DNA of 64,000 nt from Anaeramoeba flamelloides (taxonomy: Eukaryota > Metamonada > Anaeramoebidae): positions 1,505,001 through 1,569,000 of the forward strand of contig JANTQA010000008.1 of assembly GCA_027625915.1 (NCBI GenBank), given 5' to 3'. Positions 1 through 11,267 of the stretch are shown in pieces (within the stretch, counting starts at the first letter, position 1; each line of letters begins with the position of its first letter). A program made the position numbers and the translations under genes. The notes beneath the pieces were generated by a model, which ran no database searches, was not told the DNA's origin, and was given only the letters and a program-made list of their open reading frames with translations.

Positions 1-1135
1 TTCCTTATCAACGAAATACGGAAATTTGCAGAACATACACAAATGTACGCTGATGACTTGATATTAATTATGATCGGTGACATAAATGATATCAATTCAA
101 GACTAGAAAAAATATTCCAGGTTATCAAGAACTTTGGAATGAATCCAAATGACTCAAAAACATTAAAGAAGCTCAAATTGAAAGAAATTTTGTATTTAGG
201 GATCATTCTTGAAAAGAAAGCACACCTAAAACAAAACGAATTAAAGGCTTTGGAAACATACAATAGATATTCGAGATTCTTCAACTCATATGCTATCTCG
301 AATAAACTAAAACTATTATTCTTTAAGGCAATTATTCTATCTCAACTTACATATGGACTCGAAGTTTTTACATTCAATAAAGATGAAATAAAAAGTTTAA
401 ACAGTTGGATTATGAGTAAAGTTAAATTTTTCCTTAAAGTTCAATTTGGATCTCCTTCTAAAGTAGTCAGATTTGAGGCGAAAATTGAAGATATTGCCAT
501 AACATTGAATAAAAGAAAATGGAAACTGATCCAAAAATTAAAAAAATTAAAATTGGAAAAACTTTTAACCGAGATTAAATTCATCAAAACCAATGATATA
601 AATTGGCTCGTAGGAAATTACAATCAATTGAAAAAAGAAATATCAAAAAATAGAATAAAAGAACTACTATCTGTTGATGAGCGTGATCCACATAAGAACT
701 GGAAAACAAGAAAATATTTTAATATAATCACAAAACAATATATTATTCAAAAAAACAACCTAAATTTATGGAAAACTCAACATTATCTAAGCTTCAAAAA
801 CTCTTACATTTTACTCAAATTCCGACTTTTCTCAAACTGTTTGAATAGATACTCATACGTATTCAACAAGGAAAAGACAAAAAGAATGTATTTTTTGCGG
901 TGAAATCGAAGATATTGATCATTTTCTCTGGAAATGTAATAAATACAAGGAATCCAGAGATAAATGGCTATCCAAGCAAAAAGACAATCTACAATTAAAC
1001 AAAATCAAAAAAGATCAAAATTCAACCTTATTATTGGCCAAAATAAACAATCCTGAAATATATTATAATCTAGTAAAATTTATCAAAGAGTGCTTAGATA
1101 TTCGGGGATCTGTAGACAAAGATGGTAACTAAAAA
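1..1135 (+). mobile_element. 3' part of a LINE-type non-LTR retrotransposon (reverse transcriptase C-terminal half)
   Basis: The window opens inside a reverse transcriptase. The catalytic YADD box is encoded at about nt 46-57 and is followed by the thumb/connection region, including SQLTYGLEVF and LNSWIMSKVK. The main frame runs from 43 to 903. A second frame then carries a C-terminal zinc-binding knuckle, CIFCGEIEDIDHFLWKC (from nt 887), and ends at TAA 1130-1132, so one frameshift near nt 870-890 separates knuckle from polymerase. YADD plus a C-terminal CCHC knuckle is the usual arrangement of LINE-type elements. The 5' end lies outside the window. The 3' end is unclear: a pyrimidine-rich tail follows and then a (TA)n tract at 1268-1296. 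A more decayed relative lies at 25800-26700 on the other strand. It is probably inactive because of the frameshift. Confidence 0.85.
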
Positions 1136-2334
1136 TGACCTGACCATCCAATTCTTTATATTAATCTCTTTATTTTTTTATTCTTTATTTTTTTTCTTCT
1201 TCATTTTTTACTTCTTCATCTTTTATCTTCTCTTTTTTTATTCTTTCCTTTACTTTCACTTTTCACCTATTATATATATATATATATATATATATAATTC
1301 TTCATATGAAGTTGCAAGGATATATATTTCATATATAATCCCCCTCATAAATAAACATTCGTTCTACCACTATACTAATCCCGATTTACGTTAAAATCTA
1401 CTTAATCGAAATTTTGATTTTCACAATATTCATTTACGAATTTTAAAAGTTTTTTTTCAAAAAATTCACCATTCACAAGGCTTATTATGGAAAAGATAAA
1501 AAATAACAAAAAGAAAGTTTTTTTACCACAAATAATTAACATATTATCTCAACAAATACATCCTCAAACAATAATCTCGGAACAAGTCTGGAATAAAAAG
1601 GATCAACATGAATTAATATTTAAACTAAAATCTATATAAAATGTAAGATCAATTAATAAAAGAAATAATTTACGTTTCAAGACAAAAATGAGGATTGTAC
1701 ACAATAACAATTTTTCTAATACTAGTTTTTATGAGTCTGTGCTTTTCTTTGATTGATACAAAATTAAAAATTGGTAGAAAAAATTGACTATTTTTGAGAT
1801 CTCCAAAACCACACTCACGATTTTCATATGAAAGTAGATTTAAATTCCAATTGTTGATTTGATTGAGATAATATATTGGATTATTCTTTCAAGTTAATTT
1901 TTTTCTTCTTTTTATTGATTTTACTTTTCATTTTCATTTTCAGTTCAATTTTTAATCAAAAATCTTTATTAAAAAAGCAGATTGTTCTTTCACAATCATA
2001 TTCAAAATATTAATGAATTCCACAAGAGATATTTCACCCTTAAAAAATAATTTGAGGAATTTTACAAAATTTAAAAATGAATCAAAAAATATACAATTAA
2101 AAAATTCTTATTGTTTAAATAAACCAAACGAATTTTCACCCAAAGAGAATACCCAAAAATAAAAAATTCAATTTTTTTTAAGAACAAACAAACATAAGAT
2201 TGTTTAAAAATAAGAGAAACACTGAACTTGAGTTTAGAGTTGATATTCAAAAAAGAAATATTTGAACAAACTTCATTATTCCAAAAAAATAAAATCTATC
2301 AAAAATTTTGTCGTTTCTTTAATTGAAAAGACTA

Positions 2335-2670
2335 CTATAAAAATTCTCAATTTCCATAGTAAATTAAAAGTGTTGACAATAAGATTTTTTTGTTAATAAA
2401 AGAATTAATTTTTAAAAGAAATTATAAGGACTAAATTTTCTGGATGTTATTTTCGAGTTTCCAAACATTTTTTTTTTGATTTTCCATTCTTATAAAAGTA
2501 AAAAAAAAATAAAAAAAATAAACAAAAAATAAAAAAATGAAAAAGAAAAAAAAATGGCTATGATCTAAAAATTGAAAATTTTTATCGAGAAGAATATTGG
2601 ATTAAACTCAGAGAACCTGTTCTATTTTATCAATTAAATAGGGCTCCTTTGACAGAAAAATAGTTCAATT
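2335..2670 (+). repeat. Dispersed repeat family E, copy 1
   Basis: This segment matches 10395-10765 in reverse complement along its whole length. Shared landmarks in order are ATTCTCAATTTC, a block reading ATAATAAGATTTTTT or close to it, TCTAAAAATTGAAAATTTT, and an end block containing CCTTTGAC(A/T)GAAAAA. A shorter direct copy of the last third lies at 2870-3040. It contains no open frame. Confidence 0.7.
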
Positions 2671-2869
2671 TAGATATTTAAACAAAAAAAACTTGAAAAA
2701 AAAAATAATTTTATTTTTATTTTTGTAAATAAATTGAATTCACCTAATTTCTGAGGAGTAAATTAATAAGTTAAAATCTGTTAATTTAATAGCTTTCATA
2801 AAAAAGGGGGATTCAAAATTCAAAAGCCAGGAAGAAAAAACATTTAATAATGTTCACACTTCACAAAAA

Positions 2870-3040
2870 AAAGAATCAAACAAAAAACAAATATAAAAAG
2901 AAAATTTGACGTAATTAAAAAAAAAAATGATTCAAAATTAAAAAAATAAAAATTCTATTTGAGAATAATATTGGATTAAATTCATATCATTTAGTCTTTA
3001 CACTCGAATAACCCGGGCTATTTGACTGGAAAAGAGTTTA
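2870..3040 (+). repeat. Dispersed repeat family E, partial copy 2
   Basis: It repeats the 3' third of the 2335-2670 copy in the same orientation. Both contain GAATA(A)TATTGGATTAAA followed by a G/C-richer block (GGGCTCCTTTGACAG in copy 1, GGGCTATTTGACTGG here). Confidence 0.6.
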
Positions 3041-4819
3041 TTTTCCAATTTTTCGCAATATTTTCCAGTGATTAGAAAAAAAGAATTATATTAGTGTTTT
3101 TGAAATTCTCATATTTTTTTGATTTGAAAGTTTACAATTGTTTTTATAACACATAAAAAAAGAAAAAAGAAAGAAATATGGAGTGAAAAGGGTAATAGAA
3201 TCAAGTTGTTGAGATTGTAGGAAGTATGCCTTTAAATTAGTTCAATATTTGTTTTCAAAATTCGAATTTTTTCCTTTTTTTTTTTCCAAAATCCAAATTA
3301 ATAAATGTAAGTCTAAGAAGCTGGTAGACTTTTAATTCAGAAAAAAATGTGATTTAATAGATTTCAAATTGAATTTTCGAATTTCGACTTTGTTTTTTTT
3401 CGAGCTTGTAAATTTTTATAAAATTTTCTTATTCTAAAAAAAATGTAATGAAATATATATATTTCGATCGACAATGCAAAAGTCATTATTTAACACCTCC
3501 ATATCTTTTAGTATTACCCTTACAAATTCATAATTTAGGAAAAAAAAAAAAAAACAAATCAATCCATTTATTAAACCACTATTAAAATTAATACCATGTT
3601 GAAGATCGATCAGCTAATGACCAAAATAACAAATTTATCCTCACATAAGAAAAGAAAAACATATTTTCTATGTAACTGCCCAGCCTCTGAAAATAATCTT
3701 AAAATCTGGATATCTGAATTAAATAAAATTAATCTATCTACTAAACTCAATTCCAAAAAATGGGACACAAAAAAAAATTACATTAATAAAAATAGATTTT
3801 AAAATACATGATACTTGAACATTAAAATAATAAAAGACCCGAAAATATTTAATTAATACTATTTATATATTTTATAGTAAATTTAAAATTCAATTCGAAA
3901 AATAAAAAAGAAAAAATAAAAAAAAGTGTGCCCCTATTTTTGTAACATAGTTACCAAAAAATCCATTTTTATTGAAAGAAAAATTAATAAAAACTATTAA
4001 TAGATTCAGCTTGTCTTTTGATAACTAAATCTATCCTTTTAAATATAGAGTTTACTAATTATCTTAGGTTTCCCAACTCAAAGTATTTCATACATTAGTG
4101 AAAATTTTAAAAATTCTTCTTCGTTTTTTGGTTACAATTTTTCAGTTTAGTATCCATAATTATCCATAAATTACCAATTGAATTTAAATTTATGGAATTG
4201 GGGGTCAAGGGTCCAGAACATTACATCCCCGATTTAAGTAAGTTTGAGTTTTTTTTTTGAGGTATGTGGACAAGCTCCATCCTTTTGGAAAATACATTTC
4301 AACCCACTATATTCTGAATTAGCGAGTTGAATTTCCTTTGATTTTTTTGATAATATCATTAATAATACATTCAGTATTCACACTTCCATTAATAATAATA
4401 AGGTCTGTTTGTATCCCATGTGTACTAGCACACCATATCATGATTTTTTTTCAAAAAAAATTTTTCTCGATAAAAAAAGAATCTTTTTTCTTTTTGAGAG
4501 AAAAAAAAAATTTGTTTTTGTGATCAGAATGAAAACTTTTAAATTTCATTTTAAAGTGATTTTGAGATTTTTGAAATGTTTTGAAAAAAATTATAATTTT
4601 TTTTTATTACAAAAAAAAGAATACAAAAAAAATCAAAAAAATTATTGAAAATCAAAAATCAAAAATAATTAACTTTAAAATTATTTCTATTGATTGTTAA
4701 TATCTAATGTTTCTATTTAAGAGTCAAATATCCCTTTTCTTGGAATTAAATTGATTTTGAAGGTGTGCCCCAATTTTTGGAAATGAGTTTATATTAAACA
4801 ATAATAATATTTTCAATAT

Positions 4820-4915
4820 TATTATAAAAAAAGATTCATCATATTTATTAGCCTTAGTGGGTAATACATTTATTTTTGAGTTTTTAATAAAATTCCTAAA
4901 AAATATTTTAAAGGA
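4820..4915. repeat. Short dispersed repeat family D, copy 1
   Basis: About 90 bp that recur at 5255-5345 in the same orientation. The shared core is TTATTAGCCTTAGTGG followed by TTTAATAAAATTCCTAAAA. The minus-strand frames of both copies give related peptides (TKANK...ESFF), but the differences show no third-position bias, so I treat it as non-coding. Confidence 0.65.
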
Positions 4916-5054
4916 GTATCGAAAAGTGCTGTAGAGTGCCGTAGAGTGCATAGGTTTTTCATAATTCAAAAGAATAGATAAAAATCAAATATTTTACTCA
5001 ATTATTTTCAATTCATGTAAATATAACTGCTATTTTTTTCTAAATTTCAGAAAT

Positions 5055-5255
5055 TACAGTCCATCCCATTTTTAAGTTTTAACATATCTATAAAATTTAA
5101 GGCAGATATAAATCTCCTATAAAGGTACAATATTTGGAATTTTTGTTTTTACATAAATAATTTTACAAGAATTTGATTTTTGTGCCTTATTTTGAGATTA
5201 TTATGTGCCTTAAATTTAGTTCAAAGTTTGTTTCTTAAAAGTGGAACTGACTGTA
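5055..5255. mobile_element. Family C TIR element (about 200 bp MITE), copy 1
   Basis: It begins TACAGTCCATCCCA and ends GTGGAACTGACTGTA, with imperfect inverted arms that meet near the centre. The internal signature of the family is present: AATTTAAGGCA on the left, TGCCTTAAATTTAG on the right. At least seven other copies occur in the window. CAGT ends next to TA are typical of Tc1/mariner-type MITEs. No coding capacity. Confidence 0.75.
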
Positions 5256-5410
5256 TTATAACAAAAAAAGACTCATTAACTTTATTAGCCTTAGTGGATA
5301 ATAAACTCATTTTTGAGTCTTTAATAAAATTCCTAAAATAAAAATTTACAAATTCGGGCACACAAGAGTGGTTAATAACTCCTCCCTTAAATAATAAAAA
5401 AAAAAAAAAG
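5255..5410. repeat. Short dispersed repeat family D, copy 2 with A-tract tail
   Basis: Second copy of the D core, directly abutting the family C element. It continues into GGTTAATAACTCCTCCCTTA and an A tract. The same tail (GGTTAATAACTCCTCGCTTA plus an A tract) is found at about 16678-16720, so the tail is itself a dispersed unit. Confidence 0.6.
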
Positions 5411-5604
5411 ATAAACTTATTCTCATCTTTAGGGATTGTCAACCTTAAATCATTTGGAATATTAAAAAGAAGAAAAGTCTTGCCTGATAACACCAGAATG
5501 AGAAACTATCGAACAAAGTAATACCCCAAGCTCTAAAGAAATATTTTTCAAGTAACCTCATCAAATCATCATTTTTTTCATTTTTTACTTACTTTCAAAT
5601 ATTT

Positions 5605-6409
5605 ATGTCAACAAACGAAACAGAAAAAACAGAACAAACAAAAGAAACTCCAAAAGAGTCTGAAGAAATAAAAAAAACAGAAACAATCGAACAGGAAAAA
5701 GAAATAAACGAAAAGGAAATGAAAGAAAAAGAAAAAGAAAAACAACAAAAACAAAAACAAGAACAAGAACAAGAACAAGAACAAGAACAAGAAAAAGAAA
5801 AAGAAATGAAAAATGAACAAAAAAATGAACAAGAAACTCAACAACTAAATGAACAAATCGAAAATCTCTCTTCTTGTTTTCAAGATCTTTTTCACGTCCC
5901 ATTGGTAGACATTGAAAACAAACTTGTTGAAATCTCGTAAACAAATTTTTTTTTTTTCTTCTTTTTCTTTTATTTTTTTTTCTTCTTCAAATACCTACTC
6001 TTTTCCTTCCATTTCCATCTCTAACCTTCAATAAAATTTATGAAAATGTGAATTACATTTGCTTAATAAAAAGCAATGAGCAAGCAGAACTTTTAAAACA
6101 ACTACCCAAAAAACAAGAAGCAAGACTTCGGTTTAATAAAATGAAAGAACTGGATCAATCAGTAAATTTCTTTTTCACTTTTTTCTTCTTTTATCATGAG
6201 GCAAAAAATTTTTATTTGTTTTGTTGTATGATTTCTTTTAACCCCTTATAATTTCTCTATTTATCCTGTCGTTTTCTTAGTTTGCAAAAATTCCAGAATA
6301 TACACTCAAGATCCAGAAACTAAAAAAAGAAATGAATTATATAACATCAAAAGTGAATAGTCTATTATCAAGCACAAAAAAGCAAGCTGAAAAAGTTTCC
6401 AAAAAATAA
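5605..6409 (+). CDS. Small coiled-coil protein resembling snapin (BLOC-1/BORC subunit), three exons
   Basis: Exons 5605-5936, 6074-6161 and 6281-6409 join in frame to 182 residues; introns start GTAAAC and GTAAAT and end AAAAAG and TTCTTAG. The start is the first ATG after an in-frame-stop-rich leader. Residues 1-75 are a Lys/Glu/Gln repeat built on AAAGAA and CAAGAA units. The remainder is a heptad-like helix: IENKLVEISNEQAELLKQL, then MKELDQSFAKIPEYTLKIQK and a Lys-rich end. The order of helix, PxY segment and second helix parallels human snapin (SQVELREQIDNL ... LDPYVKKLLNARR). In the family, snapin acts in BLOC-1 and BORC at lysosome-related and synaptic vesicles. The match is by eye and weak. 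Other small BLOC-1/BORC subunits such as BLOC1S2 or KXD1 are alternatives. The exon structure is firmer than the name. Confidence 0.6.
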
Positions 6410-6659
6410 TATTTGTTCTTTAAAATTATCTCTAAATAGTTAAATTTTCGCCGAGCTATTTCTTATTCGAGGAATTTACATTCATAAAAACAATATTATT
6501 TTTTTTTAATTAATGAATAGACAATAATAATGGACTTTTTAAAAAAACATTAGAAAGCTGAATAAATATTATTTAATTCAATAAAAATTATAAATCAAAA
6601 AAATTATAAATCAATAAAAATACAAATTTATAAAATAAAAGAATTATTTTGTTTTTTTG

Positions 6660-6800
6660 TAAACCTTTTCTCTTTCTCTTTCTCTTTCCCTTTCTCTTCC
6701 CCCCTTTCATTTCTCTATCTCTATCTCTATCTCTATCTTTTTCTCTTTCTCTTTCTCTTTCTCTTTCTCTTTCTTTTTCTTTTTCTTTTTCCCTTCCACG
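6660..6800. repeat. Pyrimidine hexanucleotide satellite (TCTTTC / TCTATC)
   Basis: Blocks of CTTTCT and TCTATC units in near-perfect tandem give an all-pyrimidine plus strand for about 130 bases. The same hexamer family (GAAAAA/GAGAAA on the coding strand) builds Lys/Glu repeats inside several proteins of the window, so the unit slips in both coding and non-coding DNA. The open frame across it (Leu/Ser/Phe only) is an artefact. Confidence 0.85.
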
Positions 6801-7774
6801 TTCTCTTTCCCTTGCCCCTATCCTTTCTATTTCAACACCCCTCCTCTTTTATTTGCTTTATTTCTGTAAATTTTTCAAGTATCTGATTAAGTTCTAAGAA
6901 CCCTCTTTTCCTTTTTATAGGTACTAATATATACCCCAACATCTCAATAAGTTAACATTTTGATTTTTTTTCTTCATTTATTAAGGCTTATAATCACTGA
7001 AACGTGAAAAAATTAAATTATTTTGTGTTGACGTGGAGACATGTTATTTTGTTTCTTAGCTGATCGATCTTCAATATGGTATGAATTTTAATTGTTGTTT
7101 AATGTTGGCTAAAAAAAGGAAATTTTTGGAAATTTCTCTATTTTTTTTCCAAATCATAATTTGAGAATGAAACAGTTATAGATTCAAAGATATTTTATAA
7201 TAATTAAGAAAATATTATGTGAGTGTTCTTAATTTTATTTAGTTTTGGTTTTTATTGTCCTTTTTTAAAAATGTTTTAAAATAGGTTTCGAAAATTATAT
7301 AATTGCCACATAATCACTGGAATCTTATTCTTTTAAATTGTAAATTTGGAAACAAGAATATGTGAATTGAATATCACTTAAATATGTATGTTGTTTTTTC
7401 GTTTCAAATCAACACAGTTCAAATCGCATGTTTATAAATAGATTTGATTGTGTTAATAATAGATTGAAAAAAAATATTCGCTTAATAACTATTTAAATGC
7501 TTTAAATCCAATGAAAGATTTTTATTTCAAGATCTTTCAAATCTCATTTTATATCCCAGACCATTATTCTTTGTTTCATTTATTTCAATATTTTTTTTTT
7601 TATTGAATAGTTATCAATAGATTTATTTTACTCAATATAACCCATGGTAAATCAAAAAAAAAAAAAACACTTGTATCAAATTAAAAACAATGATTTTGAA
7701 ATATTTTGAAATAAACCCCATTTCATAAATTTTGACTCTCCTGAAATAATAACTTGAATATATATATATATATA

Positions 7775-8370
7775 TAAGGTATTTCCAAAAAAGTGGAACA
7801 TTTTTTTATTTTATGTTTCATAAAAAAATAATCTTTGTTCGTGAAAGTATTCATTAATTGACATCACAAAATTAAGTTTAATATTAATGACGATTGAATA
7901 AATTGCTAAAGTATTAATTTCAAAATATGTTGGATTGAAATATTTCGAAAAAATGAAAAAAAAAAAATAGAACTTTTTTTGGTGAAGTCAATTTAGAACC
8001 AATTTCAATAAAAACCGGAAATGTGGAAAGGGTACAAATGGTTTTTTAAACAATAAAATGCAGTTATATGTTTTTAATTCTATTTGAAAATTTTTCGAGA
8101 TTAAACAAGTTATGAAAACAATTTTTTCAATCAAAAAAAGAATAATAAACACATATTTTCAGCCCTTAAAAAATATCAGATAAAATCGGGATCAGAAATT
8201 TTAATATCTTTTATTTACGCAATACAACACTAAGAAACAAATTGAATTATTATCAAGAATTTATAAATGGTGGTTAATGGTTTTATATATTTAAATCCTT
8301 TTTTGAAGAATGGGTTACAAAAATATATTTTACAATAAATTTGCCCCACTTTCTTGGAAATAGCTTTTTA
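7775..8370 (+). mobile_element. Family A TIR element (about 590 bp MITE), copy 1
   Basis: Left end TAAGGTATTTCCAAAAAAGT, right end GCCCCACTTTCTTGGAAATA followed by GCTTTTTA. The arms are inverted over about 20 bases. It inserts next to a (TA)n tract. Interior landmarks shared with the copies at 16005, 27903 and 41876 include an ATGGTTTTTTAAACAATAAA-like block, AAAATTTTTCGAGATTAAAC and a TCTGATAAAAT(C/T)G-like block. No protein is encoded. TA duplication and TIR style suggest mobilisation by a Tc1/mariner-type transposase acting in trans (inference). Confidence 0.8.
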
Positions 8371-8559
8371 TTTTTTTTCATTTATTTTTGTAGAGTACTT
8401 ATTTATTTCAACTCTATTTCAAAGAAATAAACAATTTCCCAGGAAAAGTGGTCAAGCTGTAGAGAGTAAATTACATATGTTTATTGGATTTGGATGGATA
8501 GTAGAAGAAAAAATTTAATTTCAAAATTTATATAGTATTTTCAGATTGGCATTTTTTCT

Positions 8560-9110
8560 TCTGGTTTCCACTACTTTTTTTTTACACCTAATTTATTTAC
8601 AAATGTTTTTTAATTATAAAATCGATACATCACTTGGTAAAATGTGTTATTCTAAGGTTACTGAAAAGTAAAAAAGATTGTTGAGAAATTATATTGATTT
8701 CACTTGGAATACTATTTGATTTTCAATCTTGATATTTGTTTAATAAATCTGAAAAATTTTCACTTCATTTTCATTTCCTTTTCAAATAGAGACCACAAAT
8801 TCCAATACACTTCGTTTTAGGGACTTGGTTTCAAAAAGAAAAGTATGGAAAATGAAGTGAAAATTGTTTCCTATTTATTATTCAAATACTGGTAGTAGAT
8901 CAAAAATAATCCTTGTTGTTTTCCTCAATAGTTTCCATAAGAATTTGGGTTTTGAATTTTTTAGAAAATATATTTAGTTTTAAAGTTTCTTATTATAGAC
9001 TTATTTCAACTATTGTTTGATGTGTATTATTTTAATTATTTCTTATTTGTTCTCCATGGGTCAATTATAAAAAATAATTGATATTTGAAAAAAATATTGT
9101 GTCTACTTGT
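8560..9110 (+). repeat. Dispersed repeat family F, uninterrupted copy
   Basis: Matches 27840-27902 plus 28492-28830. Shared blocks are TTTTTAATTATAA(A/G)ATC, TTGTTATTCTAA(G/T)GTTA, TTTGATGTGTATTATT and AAAAAATAATTGATATTTGA. The second copy is split by a family A element, so this copy preserves the empty target site at about 8634. Confidence 0.7.
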
Positions 9111-9946
9111 ACAGAAACAAAGTTTATATCTTTATTCTAAATGGAATGTGACTTGGCAATAAATTAAAAGCTAAAAAAAGAATCCACAAATAAAAAAACA
9201 ATGAGAGACAAAAAAAGAAGATTTAAAAATTCTATCGGCTAAAATACAAAGAAAAATAAACAAAAACCCAATCCATTTAAAATTGAATTATAAAATATAT
9301 ATATAAATATTTGTGTTATCAAAACATCTTAAAGGACTTAAATCAGATTGTTTTTGAATTATTTACACTAATAAATAGCTTTTAAATAACACATTTTTAT
9401 CAAGTGATTATCGATCCTGTAATTAAAAAAAAAATAATTGTAAACGAAATACATGTAAAAAATAATCAAAAAAAAAATTAAAAAAAGTACAAAAATGTTT
9501 TCAATTTTGAAATTTCAAAAAATAACTGTTTTCTTCTAATATCCTTTAAAACCATCTAAAAACATATAATTCATTTCCCAAAACCAAGTTACTTCTACTG
9601 AAAAATTTTTTATTAGAAATTTTACTATTTATGAAAACATTTCCTAACCAATTTATGTTTGTTATAAAAATAAAATTTTTATAAAAGAAAATAAAATTCT
9701 ATTCAATATAAATTTCCATATTATGATTTGAATACTTGTATTATAAACCCTTAAACAGCCTAACAATAAAAAAATCAAATAAAAAAAGATAGAAATAATC
9801 CCTAATAAACTCCATTTCAAAATAATTGTCACATTAAAAAAAAAAAATTTGAAAATAAAAATTTTTGATAAATTGAAGTTATCTATTATAATATATAAAT
9901 TTCAATTTTAATATTCAATTCTATACTCGATAAAATACAGCCGATA

Positions 9947-10337
9947 CGAAGCTACCGTGAAATTTTATCAATATCAAATTTTGATGTTGATATATTTTTT
10001 TAAAAAGAAAAATATGTGAATAATAGAGCTCATATTGAAAATATTTTTTAATAAATGAGTTGATATGAAAAATATTCTTCTCATGTGATCGAAAAATAAA
10101 TTAATTTTTTAGAGGAAATTTTATATAGTTTCTGAATGAATTTTTGATATTTAGAGTCATTTTACGTTCTGAAAATATCTTTTTTGAAAATCCGAAAAAA
10201 TTCTTGAATATTGACTCATTTATCAATTTTTTTTTCAATTTGAGCTCTATTATTCAGATATTTTTCTTTTTAAAAAAATATATCAACATCAAAATTTGAT
10301 ATTGATAAAATTTCATAGTCGCCTTGGAACAACTGTA
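9947..10337. mobile_element. Long palindrome / foldback element, about 390 bp
   Basis: Left arm 9958-10040 and right arm 10230-10318 pair over about 85 bases with few mismatches (for example GATGTTGATATATTTTTTTA against TAAAAAAATATATCAACATC). The outer ends start TACAG and finish CTGTA, again adjacent to TA, and weaker pairing continues in the loop. TACAG ends resemble family C, so it is probably a relative or a separate MITE of the same class. No coding frame. Confidence 0.75.
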
Positions 10338-10394
10338 TTCGTTTTTCTACTAAAATAAAATAAAAAAAGTAAAATAAAAATAAAAAAAAATTGG

Positions 10395-10765
10395 GCGATT
10401 TTAACTCTTTTTCAGTCAAAGGGGCCCAGTTTTATTGAAGAAATGGAAGACATTCTATGAGTTTAATTTATTACTCTTATCAAACTAAAATTTTCAATTT
10501 TTAGATCAAAATCATTTTTTCTCATTTTGCAAAATTTTGTTTTCTGTTTTTTTTTGTTTTTTGCTTTTTGCTTTTTTTTATTTTTTTTTTTAAAAATTAA
10601 CTTTGAAAAAAAAAATGTTTGAAAAACGAAATAAACATTAAGAAAAGTTAAGCTTTGTATGTTCTTTTAAAATTCATACATTTACAAGTAAAAAATCTTA
10701 TTATCAACGATTTTAATTTCCTAAAGAAATTGAGAATTTTGCACGAGACGTTCCAATGAATGGGG
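10395..10765 (-). repeat. Dispersed repeat family E, copy 3 (inverted)
   Basis: Reverse complement of the 2335-2670 copy, including the GGGCCC-containing end (CTTTGACTGAAAAAGAG on the minus strand), the TCTAAAAATTGAAAATTTTA block and the ATTCTCAATTTCTTTAGGAA start. Apparently ends close to the palindrome at 9947-10337. Confidence 0.7.
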
Positions 10766-11267
10766 CCCAAAAAATTTTTTAACATTTTTTTTTTTTTTGA
10801 AATTTATGGTTTGTTCAGGGGTTTCTTTTATAATCAGGGACTCTTATAAGAAGTTTATTATTTCTCGTTTTTCTAAACAATCTAAGTTTGGTTGATTCTT
10901 AAAAATAAAGTGACTTTTTCATTTTTGGCTGGGCTTCTTGGAGTGAAATGGAGTTTATTTTGAGATTTAGTTTACATAAGTGTAAAAATAGCTTCTCCCA
11001 TCTTTTTTCACAAAAATACAAAATACTCTGTTTTTTAAATATAAAATAAAAACAAATGAAATTTTGGAAATATTGAAAATAAAAATGATGAATTAAAAAT
11101 GATATATATTTATTTTATTGTTTTCATTTTGAAATAAAAAGGATAGACATTATCAACATGTAGGATATTATATCGAAAAAATATGTTCTATTAGGAAAAA
11201 ATATTAAAGCTCAAAAAAAAAAAAATTACAATTGCTAATTATATTAAATAAGGAGGAAGTGATCATT

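Larger units (their letters stand above)
1136..5604. other. Gene-free stretch with repeats and decayed coding-like DNA
   Basis: No intact gene is visible. The stretch holds a (TA)n tract (1268-1296), a decayed coding-like patch at about 1400-1640, repeat family E (2335-2670 and 2870-3040), the left arm of an inverted pair at 3575-3625, the D pair (4820-4915 and 5255-5345) and a family C element (5055-5255). The open frame at 3596-3802 has no recognisable similarity, and its first codons belong to the inverted repeat shared with 7045-7105. Confidence 0.6.
6410..11267. other. Long gene-free stretch with simple repeats and TIR elements
   Basis: Holds a hexanucleotide tract (6660-6800), the right arm of an inverted pair (7045-7105), family A copy 1, family F copy 1, a long palindrome (9947-10337) and family E copy 3. 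The remaining DNA, including 9120-9940 and 10770-11267, shows only A/T-rich sequence without recognisable features. Confidence 0.6.

Noticed and set aside
4724-5493. Two minus-strand frames sharing TKANK and ESFF
   Set aside because: They lie on the D repeat pair; changes are spread over all codon positions and no start, splice or domain supports coding.
5603-5944. Open frames antisense to the snapin-like exon 1
   Set aside because: They are mirror translations of the Lys/Glu/Gln repeat (Leu/Phe/Val only).
6649-6897. Leu/Ser/Phe-rich frame
   Set aside because: It translates the hexanucleotide pyrimidine tract.
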